Part shown: one piece after another, positions 11,687-24,302 of the stretch
Numbering within the stretch: the first letter of the stretch is position 1
How the letters are laid out: each line of letters begins with the position of its first letter
From: Nymphalis io
Lineage: Eukaryota > Arthropoda > Insecta > Lepidoptera > Nymphalidae
Direction of reading: 5' to 3'
Length of the DNA: 64,000 bases
Assembly: GCF_905147045.1 (NCBI RefSeq)
Contig: NC_065918.1
Span: forward strand, 13,454,001 to 13,518,000
Program-made: the position numbers and the translations under genes
Notes under the pieces: generated by a model
Told to the model about the DNA's origin: nothing
Seen by the model: the letters and a program-made list of their open reading frames with translations, nothing else
Databases searched by the model: none

Positions 11687-14600
11687 ATGGATTGTCGTTC
11701 GGTGGTATGTTCGTCTGGTTTTTATGTATTAATACTGTCTTCTATTGATACACGATGTAGTCAATTAGTCTAATAACTAACTTTCGGTTTTCATTTTGCA
11801 TACATAGTTTTTTATGTCTTTTGTAATCAGCGTATAGGTTTTGCGTAGTTAGATTATTTAATGTTGTTTGTGAATATATATGACAATGCTGTCAAAATTG
11901 TGTTTAACATAAGTTAGATAAATATATTGATCCTGAGAACTTTAAAAGGTTTTTTTTTTTATTTACGGAAATAAGGAATATTATTTTTGTTTTATTGTCT
12001 TCTAAGGTTGATAGAAATACCACATTCATTTCAAGTTATCATGGTTAATGTGATGAATTATATTAGATTTTTATAAAGCAACTTTTTATAGACTTATTTC
12101 AATAAAGTATCGTTAAATTTTTTTATTTAAAGTACATCTTTGAATATTACACTTTATTTGTTTATAGCGTGCGTGCTTTTAACTTCAATGTTAGCTTTCG
12201 AATTAAAACTTAGCTCTCAAAGTGACAAACGAGAATGACTGATTATTTAAATATTTCTATTGATGTCATTAATGTTTGAATAACTCTTATAAAAGTCAAC
12301 TCCTTTCTTAGTTTAAATTTAAACTCTTCTTACTAGACCTATAAAGTTATGTAGATTGCCAAGCTTTCTCATTACAAGACAATTCGTAATATATTTATAA
12401 TAGTATAGATTTGCGTTATAACCTGTTGCATTTACTAAATTGCATTTATTATTTGCAGCTACTCTTCTGCCTGGCTGTATTTCTAGCAATACTCGTCACA
12501 AACGTGGAAGGGTAAGTACAGTCAGAAATATTAGATTATTTATAATTGTTTCTGTTAATCTGTAAGATCGTTGCGTGACATCATTATAAACAAAAATATG
12601 TCAAATTATAATTGATATTTAGCAATATTTATTTATGATTTTACTCGAAAATTCAACCTTAGAATCGGTTATAATATTTTAAATATCAATAAGTTTTTTA
12701 TGAAATTATATTTTAAAATATTTATAAAACAGTTTTTTATTAAAAAAAAATTAATGTATTTACATATGTCATTATTTAATATTAATTTATTATGAGAAGT
12801 ATTTGTTAGCAGGTTATTTTACTAAAACAAAAGCCATTTTCATAATAAAGCTATCCATTATATTTAATATAATCGTAAAGTTTAATTGTCTTTAAAATCT
12901 AGGTGGCCCAGTGGTTAAAAAAGATTCGAATATGGATACGTACCGCTGGCTTTACTTGAGCTTATTCTGTGTATACTTTTGCTTGGTACTGAAAGATATC
13001 ATAATGAGGCAACTTGAATGTGTCAATTGTTTTTCTGTTAGATTTATATCTGTACACACGCAGAGTAATATCGTGGTCGAATGATCTCCAAATAGAATTA
13101 TTGATTTTTATGTAGTCTATCGTTAATTTGACGTGTCATACGAAATTATTTAGAATTACTATGTATTTTTAAACTTGCTCCATTCCGACATTTAATTCTA
13201 ATTAATTACATTATGAATGGTTCATCTGTAAAATATTACAGTGCGTTTGTATTCAAATATTAGAAAAATAACTTTATTGAATATTTAATTTATTTGTTTA
13301 TTACTTTCTAATAAATTCAATTAAAGCCTATAAATGGATCGTCATTAACTTTAATACGACACATTTGGATGTGTCTATTCGTTTTTGGTATACATGAGTT
13401 AAATTATACCTCCCCTTACTAAAAAATATTGTTTAGCGATTATTGTATCGTATCATACTGTTTCGCCTCATTTCGAATGTCAAATAACTGATAACCAGAA
13501 GATGATTTGATCTGAAATATGATACATTACTCGCAAGAGCATATTTTTAGCTAATTTAGTCATATGATACAATGTCTGAAACTTGGTAGTTTCCGAGTTA
13601 TCTAATTTAAATTTAAATATTTTAATTAAAAACTGGTCGTGAATTCTATGCACTAATCATCTTTTTTTAACGCACATACATATTATTGATAAACCTGAAC
13701 AAACATGACTGATCCTTTATCCTGAAAAGTGAGATCATCGAACTACACGACACAAAATTAAACGCTAAATACCGCAATTTCATTACTAAAATATAAAAGG
13801 AAATGTAGTACACACGTTACATCAAAACGTAAAAAATAAATAAATATATATTTATTTCTGAAATTTATATGAAATCTGGAAAATGGTTTAAATTGTTTTA
13901 TTTCCTTGTTTCAATGTCGACATTCACACGGACGTGCCTAGTATTATCCTTACAAATGCTAAAGTGAGTTTGTTTGTTACCCTTTTACGTTCTAGCAACT
14001 TAACTGATCATCATGAAAATCGTTTGGCATATCGATTAAAAATATGTCACTTGGTCTAAAATATATGAGAAAGTGAGACGATTGAAATCGCCTCGGCTTG
14101 AAACGAATGCCTTTTTCTAAGTTCGCTGTAATGTTACTCACGCCAATTTCGTAACGAGGAAAACTAAGATTCAGTGGCATGTGACGGAAAGAATGATTTT
14201 CTTCGCCAATATGTGTTTACAGTAGGCCGGCTCGCAGTCATTGTTATTAGTTTTTATTGTATATAATTTTCATAATTAATTAATTTGCGTGTATTCGCAT
14301 ACTCGTAATAGTGTCGTCACGCATTTACAAATGAAATGATTACATAATTAATATTGTAAGACGTATGTTGTTGGTTTGTGTATTGAAAAAAATATTATTG
14401 CGTAAAATTTTAAGTCCAAATTCAGAATTATCACCTTTTGAGGAGATTTGGAATTTCCACGACGCTGCTTCAACGCAGGTTTGTGAACACACATTCATAT
14501 TTCTTCACGATGTCTTTCATCATAGTTAAGCAGAATATAAAATAAAAATTAAGCAATTAAATTCAGTGGTGTTTGGCTGGATTAAAGCCAATCATCAATG

Positions 14601-15443
14601 GATTCGTGTGTTATAACCACTGGGGCATCCCAACTCGTTAATGTTTTACAAACGTTTAATTTACGAGATAATTCGGTTCCTACATTAAAAATAAATTTAC
14701 TGTGAGTGAAGTCGGGAAGAATAGCTAGTTAAAATTACACAAAGTCAATTTTTTTTTACTCAATATACTTAAAACTATTATACTTCCTTATTGATTGTCA
14801 AAAGTCTACAAACTACCAGTTCGAAACGAAATACCTGACGTTCTTTCCTTTCCGGTAATTACCTTTCTTAACAGCATGTTTACAAGGTATATATTAAGTA
14901 TTAGAAACAGCCTGGAGGCGATCGTTTCATTCCTAGGGTGATTATCATCCATAAAGTCATTATTTTTTATAATAAAGGTTATAAACACAAACGTTGCTAA
15001 CAATTTTTTTTTAATTTATTAATTCATTATTTCGAAGTTTTCTAGGATCTTGTTACTTAAAATTATTTATCCGACTAATTTATAATTGATGTTACAGACG
15101 AACGAAAAAAGTGGTTATTCACGTACCATATAAAGTGAAGAAAATCAAGCACACGCACACGGTATTCAAGACTATTCATCACCACCATTCGCATCACGAC
15201 CACCATGACCATCTCGATACTTTACTACCGGCTGAGGAACACGAGCATTTTCACCACATGCACCTCGACGAACCACCGATAGTCCAGAACCATCAAATAC
15301 CCACTATTGGAATCACGGGTATCGGGCTCCCGGATTTCTTGCCTGATGCACCTCTAGATTTGCCTCTAAGTATCCCAGATTTGCCGCGAGATATCACAGG
15401 GAAACCCAAGCGCCCCAATGTTCCAATGTTCATACGAGAATAG
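11687..15443 (+). CDS. Gene B: secreted His-rich HVP-motif protein (3 coding exons)
   Basis: Proposed exons are 11687-11704, 12459-12511 and 15098-15443, giving 138 residues. The 18-nt first exon (MDCRSV) ends at GTATGT in phase 0. Exon 2 follows TTTGCAG, encodes the hydrophobic core LLFCLAVFLAILVTNVEG and ends at GTAAGT in phase 2. The last exon follows TTACAG and is in frame. The mature protein starts near RTKK and carries VVIHVPYKVKKIKH (residues 29-42), then a His-rich stretch to about residue 88, then a Pro/Asp/Leu-rich C-terminus (GLPDFLPDAPLDLPLSIPDL). No Cys is present in the mature part. A probable extracellular role with possible metal binding is inferred from composition. The stop TAG overlaps a donor-like GTATGA, so a 3' UTR intron is possible. 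Exon 1 is supported by promoter spacing and phase. Confidence 0.8.
11705..12458 (+). other. Intron 1 of gene B
   Basis: A 754-bp phase-0 intron, AT-rich, bounded by GTATGT and TTTGCAG. No repeats seen. Confidence 0.55.
12897..13030 (+). repeat. SINE family 1 relic
   Basis: A decayed plus-strand copy, with GGTGGCCCAGTGGTTA at the head and a recognisable TTGAGCTTATTCTGTG body. The 3' half is lost. Confidence 0.5.
13945..14060 (-). repeat. dispersed repeat end
   Basis: On the minus strand it reads as a decayed copy of the motif ATCAAAATCGGTTCAG followed by ACTTTCGCATTTATAATATT. Similar pieces lie at 17433, 39020 and 44225. Confidence 0.45.
14434..14632 (-). repeat. SINE family 1 relic
   Basis: A decayed minus-strand copy with the sequences for GCAGCGTNGTGGAA, TTAAGCA and CAGTGGTGTTTGGC in the expected order. 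Confidence 0.55.
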
Positions 15444-16114
15444 GTATGAGTTCTTTTTTCAAAAATCTAGACCCTTATTTAAAAGCTTCCATCGCTGTAT
15501 GACACGTCTCTTTTGTTTTTTTATCTAATTAAAAAAGGTATGTGATTAATTAAGTATTTTTTTCAGAGTTAGGGAACTTCTTTAAATTATTTTTATATTA
15601 TATGCCAAGTATATGAAAACCCCACTTCTTGTGTTCATGATGTCGACGTGTAGTGCTTTAAAATACAACCAAAAATATGTACAAAATGTAAAGACTATCA
15701 TTATCTAGGTTAAGTATTTAATGTTGCGTTTCCTCTGAATTTGAAGTTGGCAATTTACCAACTGTTTGATACTCTTTAGAAAAACACGAAAATTTTTAGA
15801 ATATTTTCTGAATTATAATATTGTTTTGTTTACAACTTAGGTTATTATACAAGTTTAAGTGGCAAAAAAATTGACAATTGTCGTTTTGTGAAAACACAGT
15901 TTAGAATTATATTACGGGATTTCTTACTTTAAGCCAAAGTATGCTTGCCAACTTTATAAGCTATTTCTACACTTTTATACAAAAAGATTCAATATTATTT
16001 ATTATTATATTATAAGTTAAGTTTGTAAAGCCAGCGTTAGTGATGTATGATATAATAAGCTTTGCGATGTTCTTGTACAAAAAATATATTACATCTATTT
16101 AAATTAAAAATAAA
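15444..16114 (+). other. 3' UTR of gene B (proposed)
   Basis: AT-rich sequence after the stop, with an AATAAA at 16109-16114. No earlier canonical signal was noticed, so the UTR would be about 670 nt unless a UTR intron is removed. Confidence 0.35.
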
Positions 16115-16515
16115 TTGCAAATTGCCAAATGTATTGCGAATATCTGGACGAACATTTTATTTATATTTTATTATCTATCATGTCTGCTTAACAACATTTT
16201 ACATATAATTCACTTGAGCTGGCTAATTAAAATAATTACGTAAATTATATTAATACATAAACATACTTTTGTTTTATTTCAAAACACGTCAAATAATGAT
16301 ATATTAACATTATAATAACAGAATTTCTATAACTTTTTACACGACAATTATTTTACAAATTTAAGTAAATATGAGTTGCTATTTCAATCCATAGATAAGA
16401 ACTTATTCGTATTATTAATTTAAATAAAATATACTTGCAGTTCATATTTTCTGCTGATTTAAGAAGATACGAAAGAGTAGATACTTGAATAGGCCCGATT
16501 CTTTTAAATGAAATA

Positions 16516-16755
16516 GGTAGGATGACGGACAAATGGACCACCTGATAGTAAGAGGTCACCTGCATAGACACTGGCGCTGTAAGAAATATTACTATGTCAA
16601 TGATCAAATGCTAATGCCCAAAGTGCCTGTAGTTACACTGGCTCACTCTAACCGGAATAAAACAATATTAAGTATCTGTTGCTGTTTTGCGGGAGAATAT
16701 GTTATAGTGAGTGGTACATAGCCAGAAGGGCTTGCACAAAGTTCTAACCACATAA
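16516..16755 (+). repeat. ~270-bp dispersed repeat, diverged copy
   Basis: CACCTGATAGTAAGAGGTCA, TGCCTGTAGTTACACTGGCT and TTGCTGTTTTGCGG occur in the same order as in the copy at 5520, with small deletions. The two short open frames here are produced by the repeat. Confidence 0.65.
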
Positions 16756-17340
16756 TACATCAACACCACTACCACAGTAATCAATGAAATGTCGCATAAA
16801 CGTTTTCCTATCAAATTTGGCTATTGACGGTGGCCATTCTCAACAGAAAATACACAACTACGACGTATAATAGTCCACAAATGTCTGCTCAAAAGCAGGT
16901 GCACTTTTTGATAACTAGTGGGACAGTAATCGGCGGAGTTCAGGTGCAGGATCAACGCCTTTTTATGTCCTCCGAGGTATGAGAGTATTATTACTGCCAG
17001 CTTACAACCTTCCCTTTCAAACAAGGGAATTAATAATTTTATTATAGACATCCCCCGGGGCTCGTACCCAGGACCTCGAAATCTAGACAAATGGGATGGT
17101 ATGTTTTTTAATATAAATTAGTGACACAATATCTCTTCGATCATGCCACCCATACCATCCATAATCTTCGGTTAAGATTCACGTGATCTAGTAATTGGAT
17201 CACCCCGGCTTATAAATGAACCTAAAATATGAAATTAGTAAATATAATAGAATTCGTATTCTGTCTTCACTTTTTAAATCGGCTTATAACTAAAAACAAT
17301 TTTAGAAGTGATCAGTGTATGAGAACAATTGGTAAATTTT

Positions 17341-17432
17341 GAAGAACATAGGTTACTTACTAAGGATAATAGGTATAACCTTAGTACACTTAGATTATAC
17401 CTATTATCCTTAGTAAGTAACCTATGTTCTTC
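17341..17432. repeat. 38-bp perfect inverted repeat (hairpin)
   Basis: The left arm, 17341-17378, is the exact reverse complement of the right arm, 17395-17432, with a 16-nt loop between them. The arms are not simple AT repeats. A repeat end motif follows directly at 17433, suggesting a terminal hairpin of a transposon. Confidence 0.9.
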
Positions 17433-17510
17433 CTTGGGGTTCAAGTTTGCTTCATAGCAAATTTCATCAAAATCAGTTACTTTCACATTTATAATATTAG
17501 TATCTAGATT
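17433..17510 (+). repeat. dispersed repeat end
   Basis: TTCATCAAAATCAGTTACTT followed by TCACATTTATAATATTAG. It matches the element end at 39020 and adjoins the hairpin. Confidence 0.5.
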
Positions 17511-17759
17511 ACTATTTATATTATGACGTAAAACTATTAAATGAAATAGCGTAATATAACTCTAGAGCGATTTTTATTTTGTTTATTTTGTTATTCTTTA
17601 TCCAAATACTGCCAGCACCGGCTCTGGATCAAGATAGTGCAAGATTGTCTTTCAGCGCCATTTTTTTGACGCTTTTACTTTACATTAATTGCATTTCAGT
17701 AAATATTATATAAATAATAATTACCACATTTACAAAAGTCAAACAGCGTGTTGTACACC

Positions 17760-17839
17760 TGGAAATTGTTGTTGACATTATCTAGCCCTTTGCTACCTGG
17801 CGCCCAGAGCGATCGCTCCTCTCGCTCTACCCCAGGGTC
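17760..17839 (+). repeat. ~78-bp repeated block, copy 1
   Basis: It shares GCTACCTGGCGCCCAGAGCG and flanking bases with 50280-50358, in the same orientation. It is GC-rich against AT-rich flanks and is probably the end of an unidentified retroelement. Confidence 0.6.
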
Positions 17840-18595
17840 GGATTATTACCATAATTATTTTTAGTAAACGATTAAAACACAGCTTAATTTAACATCCATA
17901 ATACAATCATTGGACTTCGAGAGAAACCAATAAATCGTAATCGAACGATTACATTTTAATGAGAAATAGAGTTCAAGAAATATCTGTGACGCCTACGGAG
18001 ATTAAACCTTTGATTATACTCAATATATTTTATATTCATAGTTTTATTGTGCTCAACGATCGCTTGGCGCAATGGAGTCTTCCGCAAGTATGTAATAAAA
18101 ACCATACGCGAAGACAGACACGGCTTAGCAGTCATTGATAAACTTTTTGCTAGAATTGAATCCGTTAATAAGAACTCCTTGACATTCAGAATCTATTGAA
18201 AATGAAGCTATAACCGTGGATTCATTGTTGAGCTTCAGTTAGATAAGCGTGTCGGTTTATTTAATGTTCTACATGTCGGCAACCATGTCAAAAGGATTTT
18301 TTTTAGAAAAAAAGAATAAGATAGAAATTAGAAACGATAATATTAGATGTAATTGTGAATTTATTTCGTAAGTAACAATACAAAAAACGAAAAATTAATA
18401 AATAAAAAAGTTAGTACGAAAAATGCCATGGACGCAAAAATTTATAGAGATTGGATTTCACTAGTAGTTATTTGATTCAGTTTTCATCATAAGGTCATCA
18501 TAAGCTCGTAAGTTCCAAATTATTGTAAAAAAACAACTTTCAGTATTGTCAAATACTGTAAATATTACGACGTCTTTAGGCGTTTACTGTCAGGG

Positions 18596-18850
18596 TTAAA
18601 CTGCATCGTTAATCTAGTGACTAGAACTTTGTTTTAATTAATTCTCAGTAGCTTCTTGAGCAGTTAGGGATTGGAAGTGCTTACATTATCGTACCTCAAA
18701 AGCACGAAAAGCCTGTACTTTTGGTACTGTTTAAAGTTATTGAGGTAGTGCAGATTGATAACCCATCACATTATAAGCCCTTGTATATTATAATATTTCT
18801 TGCACTAGCACCATTTCCATATAGTATGTGTAATCATGATCGCATCGAAT
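18596..18850 (+). repeat. SINE family 2 relic
   Basis: ATTCTCAGTAGCTTCTTGAG, GGATTGGAAGTGCTTAC and AAAGCACGAAAAGCC follow the order of the copy at 6571, with a decayed tRNA-like head. Confidence 0.55.
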
Positions 18851-19601
18851 GATGGCGAGAATGCAGCGTTTTCCAGGCAAAAATAGACCAGCCTTCGTGT
18901 CATCATGGTGGAATTAAGGCCGGATGCATGCGAATTAGTTACTTCTATATTTGAAGGAGATGTAAATTGTCAAGGAACTTTTTGAATATATTTATTTAAT
19001 ATTTACATAATATGTTTATAAGACCATACAATTGGGTCGAAACTACTTACAACAATAAAGTCGTATCCGTATTTCTATTATTTATACAACAATAGCTCTA
19101 TTAAATTCCGATAGAAGTGATTTGACGCATTGAACGCAACCTAATAACTCTAATATGCAATACGATTACGGCATCCATTCTACAGCCTCATCGAATGCGT
19201 TGTTTTGGAACGGTAGCGAAATACTCATTTCAGGTAGTGCTACAAAAGCTGACTTCAAGTCAATAACACTACAGTGTAATTTGAACTGTAACCGTAAGGA
19301 ATTAGAGTGAAAATAGCGGAAGGAACTGTCAAGCTGTGTAGTAAATTGTGATCTTTTTGTTGACATCGCGGGTTTATTTAAGTGAAATTAGATAAATGGT
19401 CATCTCACGATATTTCGCTGTTCATACCAGCGACGCATTGCGACGGTGCAGTGACTGAATTTTTGTGATGATCAGTGGCTAGAGATTTATATTTTCTACG
19501 AGTAATAGATAGAAGTTAAAAAAATGTGAATGTTGTTTCTCTTATTTAAAGTTTGTTTGTTTCGATTCGCTTTATCGAGATATAATTTAAGTGTATTAAA
19601 A

Positions 19602-21068
19602 ATGGATTTAGTAATATACACTTTAGTGCTGTTTGTTTTGTTCGTCGACAGCGACGCCGGAGGTCATGGAGAAAAACATCAGTATGTATCCAACTATTTT
19701 TATTGCTAGCCATTAGCGATATATAGCTTTGCGCATTACCTGTTAATATAATATATATAATTTCTAAAAAGTATACGTATTAAATAAATGAATATATTTA
19801 ATATATAAATATACATATTAAAGTATACATATGGCTTAAGCGAATTACATTAGTTAAATTATCTTTTCTTTGTGTGTCACTAAAATTGGTTTCTATTCAA
19901 TTCGTTTTCATGTTTCTATTTATTTAAAAAAATTCAAAAAGGTATAATTAAATGTAATTTTTTTTTCAGCGATCATGTAAAGTTACATGTACCAGAATTC
20001 ATTCATCATGACCATCACACAAAAGTGATTACAATACACCATCATCATCATAAGCCTAAAAAGGAACATCACCACCATCACCATTATCATCAACCTAAAC
20101 TACATATTACACCACACGGTAATCATTATCACCATCATCAGAAGAAATCGACATCTCATTCTGTGTCTAAGGGTCATTCTAGCCATAAGGGACATGGCCA
20201 CCATGGCCACCATGGCCTCCATGGTCACTATGGCCATCATGGTCATCATGGACATCACGGTCACCATGGCAGTCATCATGGCCATGAGCATAAGCATCAT
20301 GATACACCATCTGTAGGCTACGACTCACCGTCTGTAAGTTACGACCATCCTCCCATCAGTTACGAACCACCCAAATTTAATTACAACCCCGGTCTATCTT
20401 ATGGAAGTGATTATGGATCATTCACGCCTTCTGTACCAGATATTCCAAGCGCACCTCATGTTCACGGTGTTGTACATACAGTCAAACAAGTTAAGGTTTT
20501 CGATTCATTACCCGGTGCATTACCGGGAGTATCGTCAGGAAATGCTAATACACCTTCTCATGGTTATGAAGTAAAAGAGCAAGAAGAGGAAGAGGAGGGT
20601 GAAGATGACGTATTCACTGCTGTTAACACTCTATCCCAAACGTACCCCGGCACTTTTGGATATGTAAGAAGTGCCACGGCTCATTCAGAAAACGATCCCT
20701 TTTCTGAGATCGTCCAACAGAGTACCGCTCAATCGCCAAACCATGATCCTTTCGCTGCTGTAGAACACCCAACCTCATTTGCAAATTTTGAAGGTGCTAC
20801 CGGGTCAGGTGACACGTTTGGTACTGCATCTATTCCTACTCAAGGTACTTCATTGCCAAATGTACAACCGTCACAATTCACTGGAAATGCTATAAATGAT
20901 GCTACAGGATTTGATGATCGTAATAATATAATAATAGGTGACGTGAGTAGTACTGCTCTTCTATCTCCTGATGAAGGTTTTGGTGGCGATTCTCCCGTAT
21001 CCTTTAGCCGAGAAGCTGGTATACAGCAAACTATTAAAACTGGAGGGGTAGAAAGTTTCGTTTATTAA
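19602..21068 (+). CDS. Gene C: secreted His/Gly-rich HVP-motif protein (2 coding exons)
   Basis: Exons are 19602-19681 and 19970-21068, giving 392 residues. Exon 1 holds the ATG and signal peptide core (LVIYTLVLFVLFVDSDAG) and ends at GTATGT in phase 2. Exon 2 follows TTTTTTCAG, and the split codon reads CAC. The mature protein begins near GGHGEKHHDH and carries VKLHVPEFIHHDHH (residues 30-43). A His-dominated region runs to about residue 130 and includes HHG units. Pro/Ser/Tyr repeats follow (VSYDHPPISYEPP), then an acidic Glu run near 227-242 and a Ser/Thr/Asp/Phe-rich C-terminus ending in ESFVY. Unlike A, B, D and E it has no separate microexon. A TCAGT initiator-like site is at 19472-19476 but no TATA box is visible. 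It is likely an extracellular, structural or metal-binding protein by composition. No known enzyme domain. Confidence 0.88.
20190..20300 (+). repeat. His-His-Gly coding repeat in gene C
   Basis: About ten imperfect 9-bp units (CAY CAY GGN) encode HHG triplets. Variant units give LHG, HYG, GSH and HEH. The antisense strand is open here but only as a shadow of the repeat. Confidence 0.85.
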
Positions 21069-21297
21069 TACTAAGGACATTTATAATTAAATATAAATAA
21101 CTAGATGTAATTGCTGTTTCACTTACACTTTTTGTCCGATTATAAATGCACATTCGTTGTATGTGTATGGTATGGTACAAGTATGAAGTCTTGTTTAAGA
21201 ATCGGGCTATATAATGTTTTTTTTTAATTAGACTAGCAGTTACCACAACAGTATAGACATACATAGTTTAAGATTGAAATACCAAATCGTTTTATTT

Positions 21298-21477
21298 AAT
21301 AAATGATAAATTTAGAAAGTAGTAGCAATAATAATTATATAATGTTAGTCTATCCATATTTTCTATACTTAATATTTAAATTTGTAAGTGGAAGTAGAAG
21401 TATGTTTTTTTGTCATTTGTTGTTAATTTTTTTAAGTTGTTTATTTGATAAAGATACTACTTTTACGATCGAATAAA
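21298..21477 (+). other. poly(A) signals, gene C
   Basis: AATAAA occurs at 21298-21303 and again at 21472-21477, giving 3' UTRs of roughly 250 or 430 nt. Confidence 0.45.
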
Positions 21478-23020
21478 TTTAAGCTTATTGAAAAATATTC
21501 TACGTATTTTTTTACCATCACATTGTTATTTGCACAGGTTGACATTTATATTTTATTCATTATTATTATTTTGTTTAAATAAATATATTACTATTGTTGT
21601 ATGTCTTTTTTTTATTCAGCCAATGATTTGAGCAGAAATGAATTACGCACTGGCGCAAATCCAGTGTTTTTAAGTTTACCGATTTTCAGTTCAAGCTTTT
21701 CTTATTCCATTCTTAATTTTTTTTTAAAAAATAAATAAATAAGAGAATATTTATTAAATATAAGCATATTACATTTGACTCTTCCCTACAAAATTATTTT
21801 ACAAATGAGTTACATAGTAACAATACATGGTTTTTTTTATTCATTAAAATTATATTAATCATTTAATTATAAATAAATATTTTTTTGTGTTACTCAAAGT
21901 GAAATTTTAAGTAAAAATGTTATTGGTATTCACATATCTATTAACAAACATTCAATTCAGCGTATAAGTTATTTTTGAAAAATAAAAATAAAATACTTAT
22001 ATTATGACACAATCAACACGACGGCTGCCTGTAATTATGTCACACGTAGCTAACGCGACAACCGAAAAGTGAATAAATCGGACATGCTCCACTTTCATGT
22101 TGTGTAACTGAAAACAAAACAATATCGACGTAACAATAACAACAAAAATAGAGCTGTCGCAGTTGCGCAAGATGCTTTTTTATAATTTCCTACTTTTATC
22201 AGGAAGTTTGTTCTCGTTGTATTTTTTACAAATGCGAATGCGGTTATCTTTGTAAGTGTATCTCGTTTCATTGTTTTTCTTTTACATTTCCTGGTTAATA
22301 TATATTTATAATGGAAATCGTACTTGGTTAATGTACGTTGTAATGCGTTTCTTTAAAAAACTCCAAGTTGTCTTTTATTGTCTTTTATTTCTTCGAGAGA
22401 ACCGGAAACATTTATCTTTAGATTTATATAACATTTATACATATTCATACCTAGTTTGATATTAAATATAGAGTTAATATATAGATGTGTATTATTTAGA
22501 ATAAAAAAGTAGATACTTGATGAGTCCAAAGTAATGTGAAAATCTATTTAAGAATTGTTGCAATAAAAGTTTGAGATGCAACCTAAGATTATATTTTAAT
22601 CTTAGGAGTAAAAAAGCGAAGAAAACGAAAGTTAATTGCTTTAATTTCAATTTGGTGATTATATAAGAAACCGATTGTTGTGTGCAGTTTAAAAGATGAG
22701 CCAGTGGAGTATGTTGACACAACAATAAAAACCGCAGCTACGAAATTGTAATCCCAATTTTTTTCTTGTGATGCTATCTGGAAATAAGCCATGCAGGCAC
22801 ATCAAACTACCAAGCTCAAACAAATAATATTTTCTTTTAAAGTCAGCTAGTGTGACGAACTATTTATCAGCCATCCCATGGTTTGAGGTTCCACTAATCT
22901 ATCGCTAGTATAGAAATATATACTAAACACGGACAAAGCGTCTGAGATAAAAGAATAAATATAAATATTCTGTTGTTATAAATAAATAAAATATATAATA
23001 ATAAAATAAGCTAAATTATT

Positions 23021-23075
23021 TGGTGGCAGGGATTTGTGCAAGCCCGTCTGGGTAGGTTACCCACTAATTGTAATG
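23021..23075 (-). repeat. ~270-bp dispersed repeat fragment
   Basis: GGGATTTGTGCAAGCCCGTC and the following GGGTAGGTTACCCACT are the 3' end of the repeat in minus orientation. Confidence 0.5.
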
Positions 23076-23344
23076 TATGTGAATGTTGCCGGCACTGCTA
23101 AGTAATAATAATTATTATAGTTTTATTGTATTGACATAAGTTTAGAATTTGACAGTTTTTGGTATTAAATGGTAATTCAAACGATTCAAAATTTGAAACC
23201 GAATAATCTTATATCATATGTGTCATATATTTTATACGTGACATTGGTAGAATATTTTGCGTTCAAATAGCGTATATACTCGACAGAAAAGAGAAAAAAA
23301 GTAATGGCGAATTTGTATTATTTCTCTAAATACAACACTTATCA

Positions 23345-23530
23345 GATATTCTATGGCCAACCAGCAATACTTAGTATTGTTGAGTTACGGTTGCTAGGGG
23401 AAGTGAGCTAGTAAAAATTCAGATACAAGGGACATAGCGTCTTAGCTTCCAAGGTTGGTGGCACATTGACGATGTAAGGAATGACTAATATTTGTCATGG
23501 AGTGTCTATGAGCGGTGGTGACCATTTAAA
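23345..23530 (-). repeat. ~270-bp dispersed repeat, partial
   Basis: AACCAGCAATACTTAGTATT, CCAAGGTTGGTGGCACATTG and GTCTATGAGCGGTGGTGACC match the repeat in minus orientation. Confidence 0.6.
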
Positions 23531-23849
23531 AAAATATATATACTTATGTTTTAGTTCTAGTTGACTACATATTTCAACAATTATGTAGTAAGTAATAAAT
23601 TTTGATGTTGTTATCGCTGTTTTGCTCGCTGCAGTCTATACAGTCTACACCTTCTGGAACGATTTGAATATTATATTTTCAGTTCAGGTCTACGAGTTCT
23701 AACTATTGGAATATCTAGATTAACTTTTATTAAAACCAATTTGATTGACAGCAATGAAAGTACTTATAACTTTAAGGAACTGAGTAACTTAATTGTTACT
23801 TCAAATGATTTGACATAATCGTGCAATATTGTTAAATTTTATAAATGTT

Positions 23850-24302
23850 TTATTCAAATCAAATCAAATCAACAGCCAATCATTGTCCACTGCTGAACAT
23901 AGGCCTCTCCCAAAGTGCGCCAAAGCTCCCTGTCCTCCGCCTTCCGCATCCAGTTGGTGCCCGCCACCTTCTTAAGGTCATCGGTCCACCTGGCTGGAGG
24001 GCGCCCTACGCTGTGCTTGCCGATTCGCGGTCTCCACTCTAGGACTCGTCTGCTCCCTGGCCATCGGTCCTACGAAATACGTGACCAGCCCACTGCCACT
24101 TCAGCCTGCTAATTTTACAAGCTATGTCGGTGACTCCGAATCTTTTCCGGATAATCTCATTTCTGATCTTATCCTTCAAAGATACTCCGAGCATAGCTCG
24201 CTCCATAGCACGCTGAGCGACTTTGAATTTGTGAACTAGTCCCGCAGTTAGTGTCCACGTTTCTTTATTCATTATCATGTAATTGTTCCAGAGCTTTGTC
24301 AC
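23850..24302 (-). mobile_element. RTE-type LINE, 5'-truncated and frameshifted
   Basis: The minus strand encodes the C-terminal tail of a reverse transcriptase polyprotein. ETWTLTAGLVHKFKVAQRA and FGVTDIACKISRLKWQWAGH are typical of RTE-like elements. Near 24040 the frame is broken, and the tail continues in another frame with a conserved end (LGEAYVQQWT). The element ends in a TGATTTGATTTGA microsatellite, another RTE habit. It is 5'-truncated and not functional. A second tail lies at 41690. Confidence 0.8.

Larger units (their letters stand above)
12512..15097 (+). other. Intron 2 of gene B
   Basis: A 2.6-kb phase-2 intron. It contains a SINE relic at 12897, a fragment of a common repeat end at 13945 and a minus-strand SINE relic at 14434. 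The rest is AT-rich. Confidence 0.6.
16115..19450. other. intergenic between genes B and C
   Basis: Holds the ~270-bp repeat at 16516, the hairpin at 17341, a repeat end at 17433, the 78-bp repeated block at 17760 and a SINE family 2 relic at 18596. A short fragment near 17045-17090 (CCCCCGGGGCTCGTACCCAG) looks like a minus-strand tRNA-derived head. No gene seen. Confidence 0.5.

Noticed and set aside
20100..20300. Met-rich minus-strand open frame
   Set aside because: ATG repeats on the minus strand are the antisense of the His codons of gene C.
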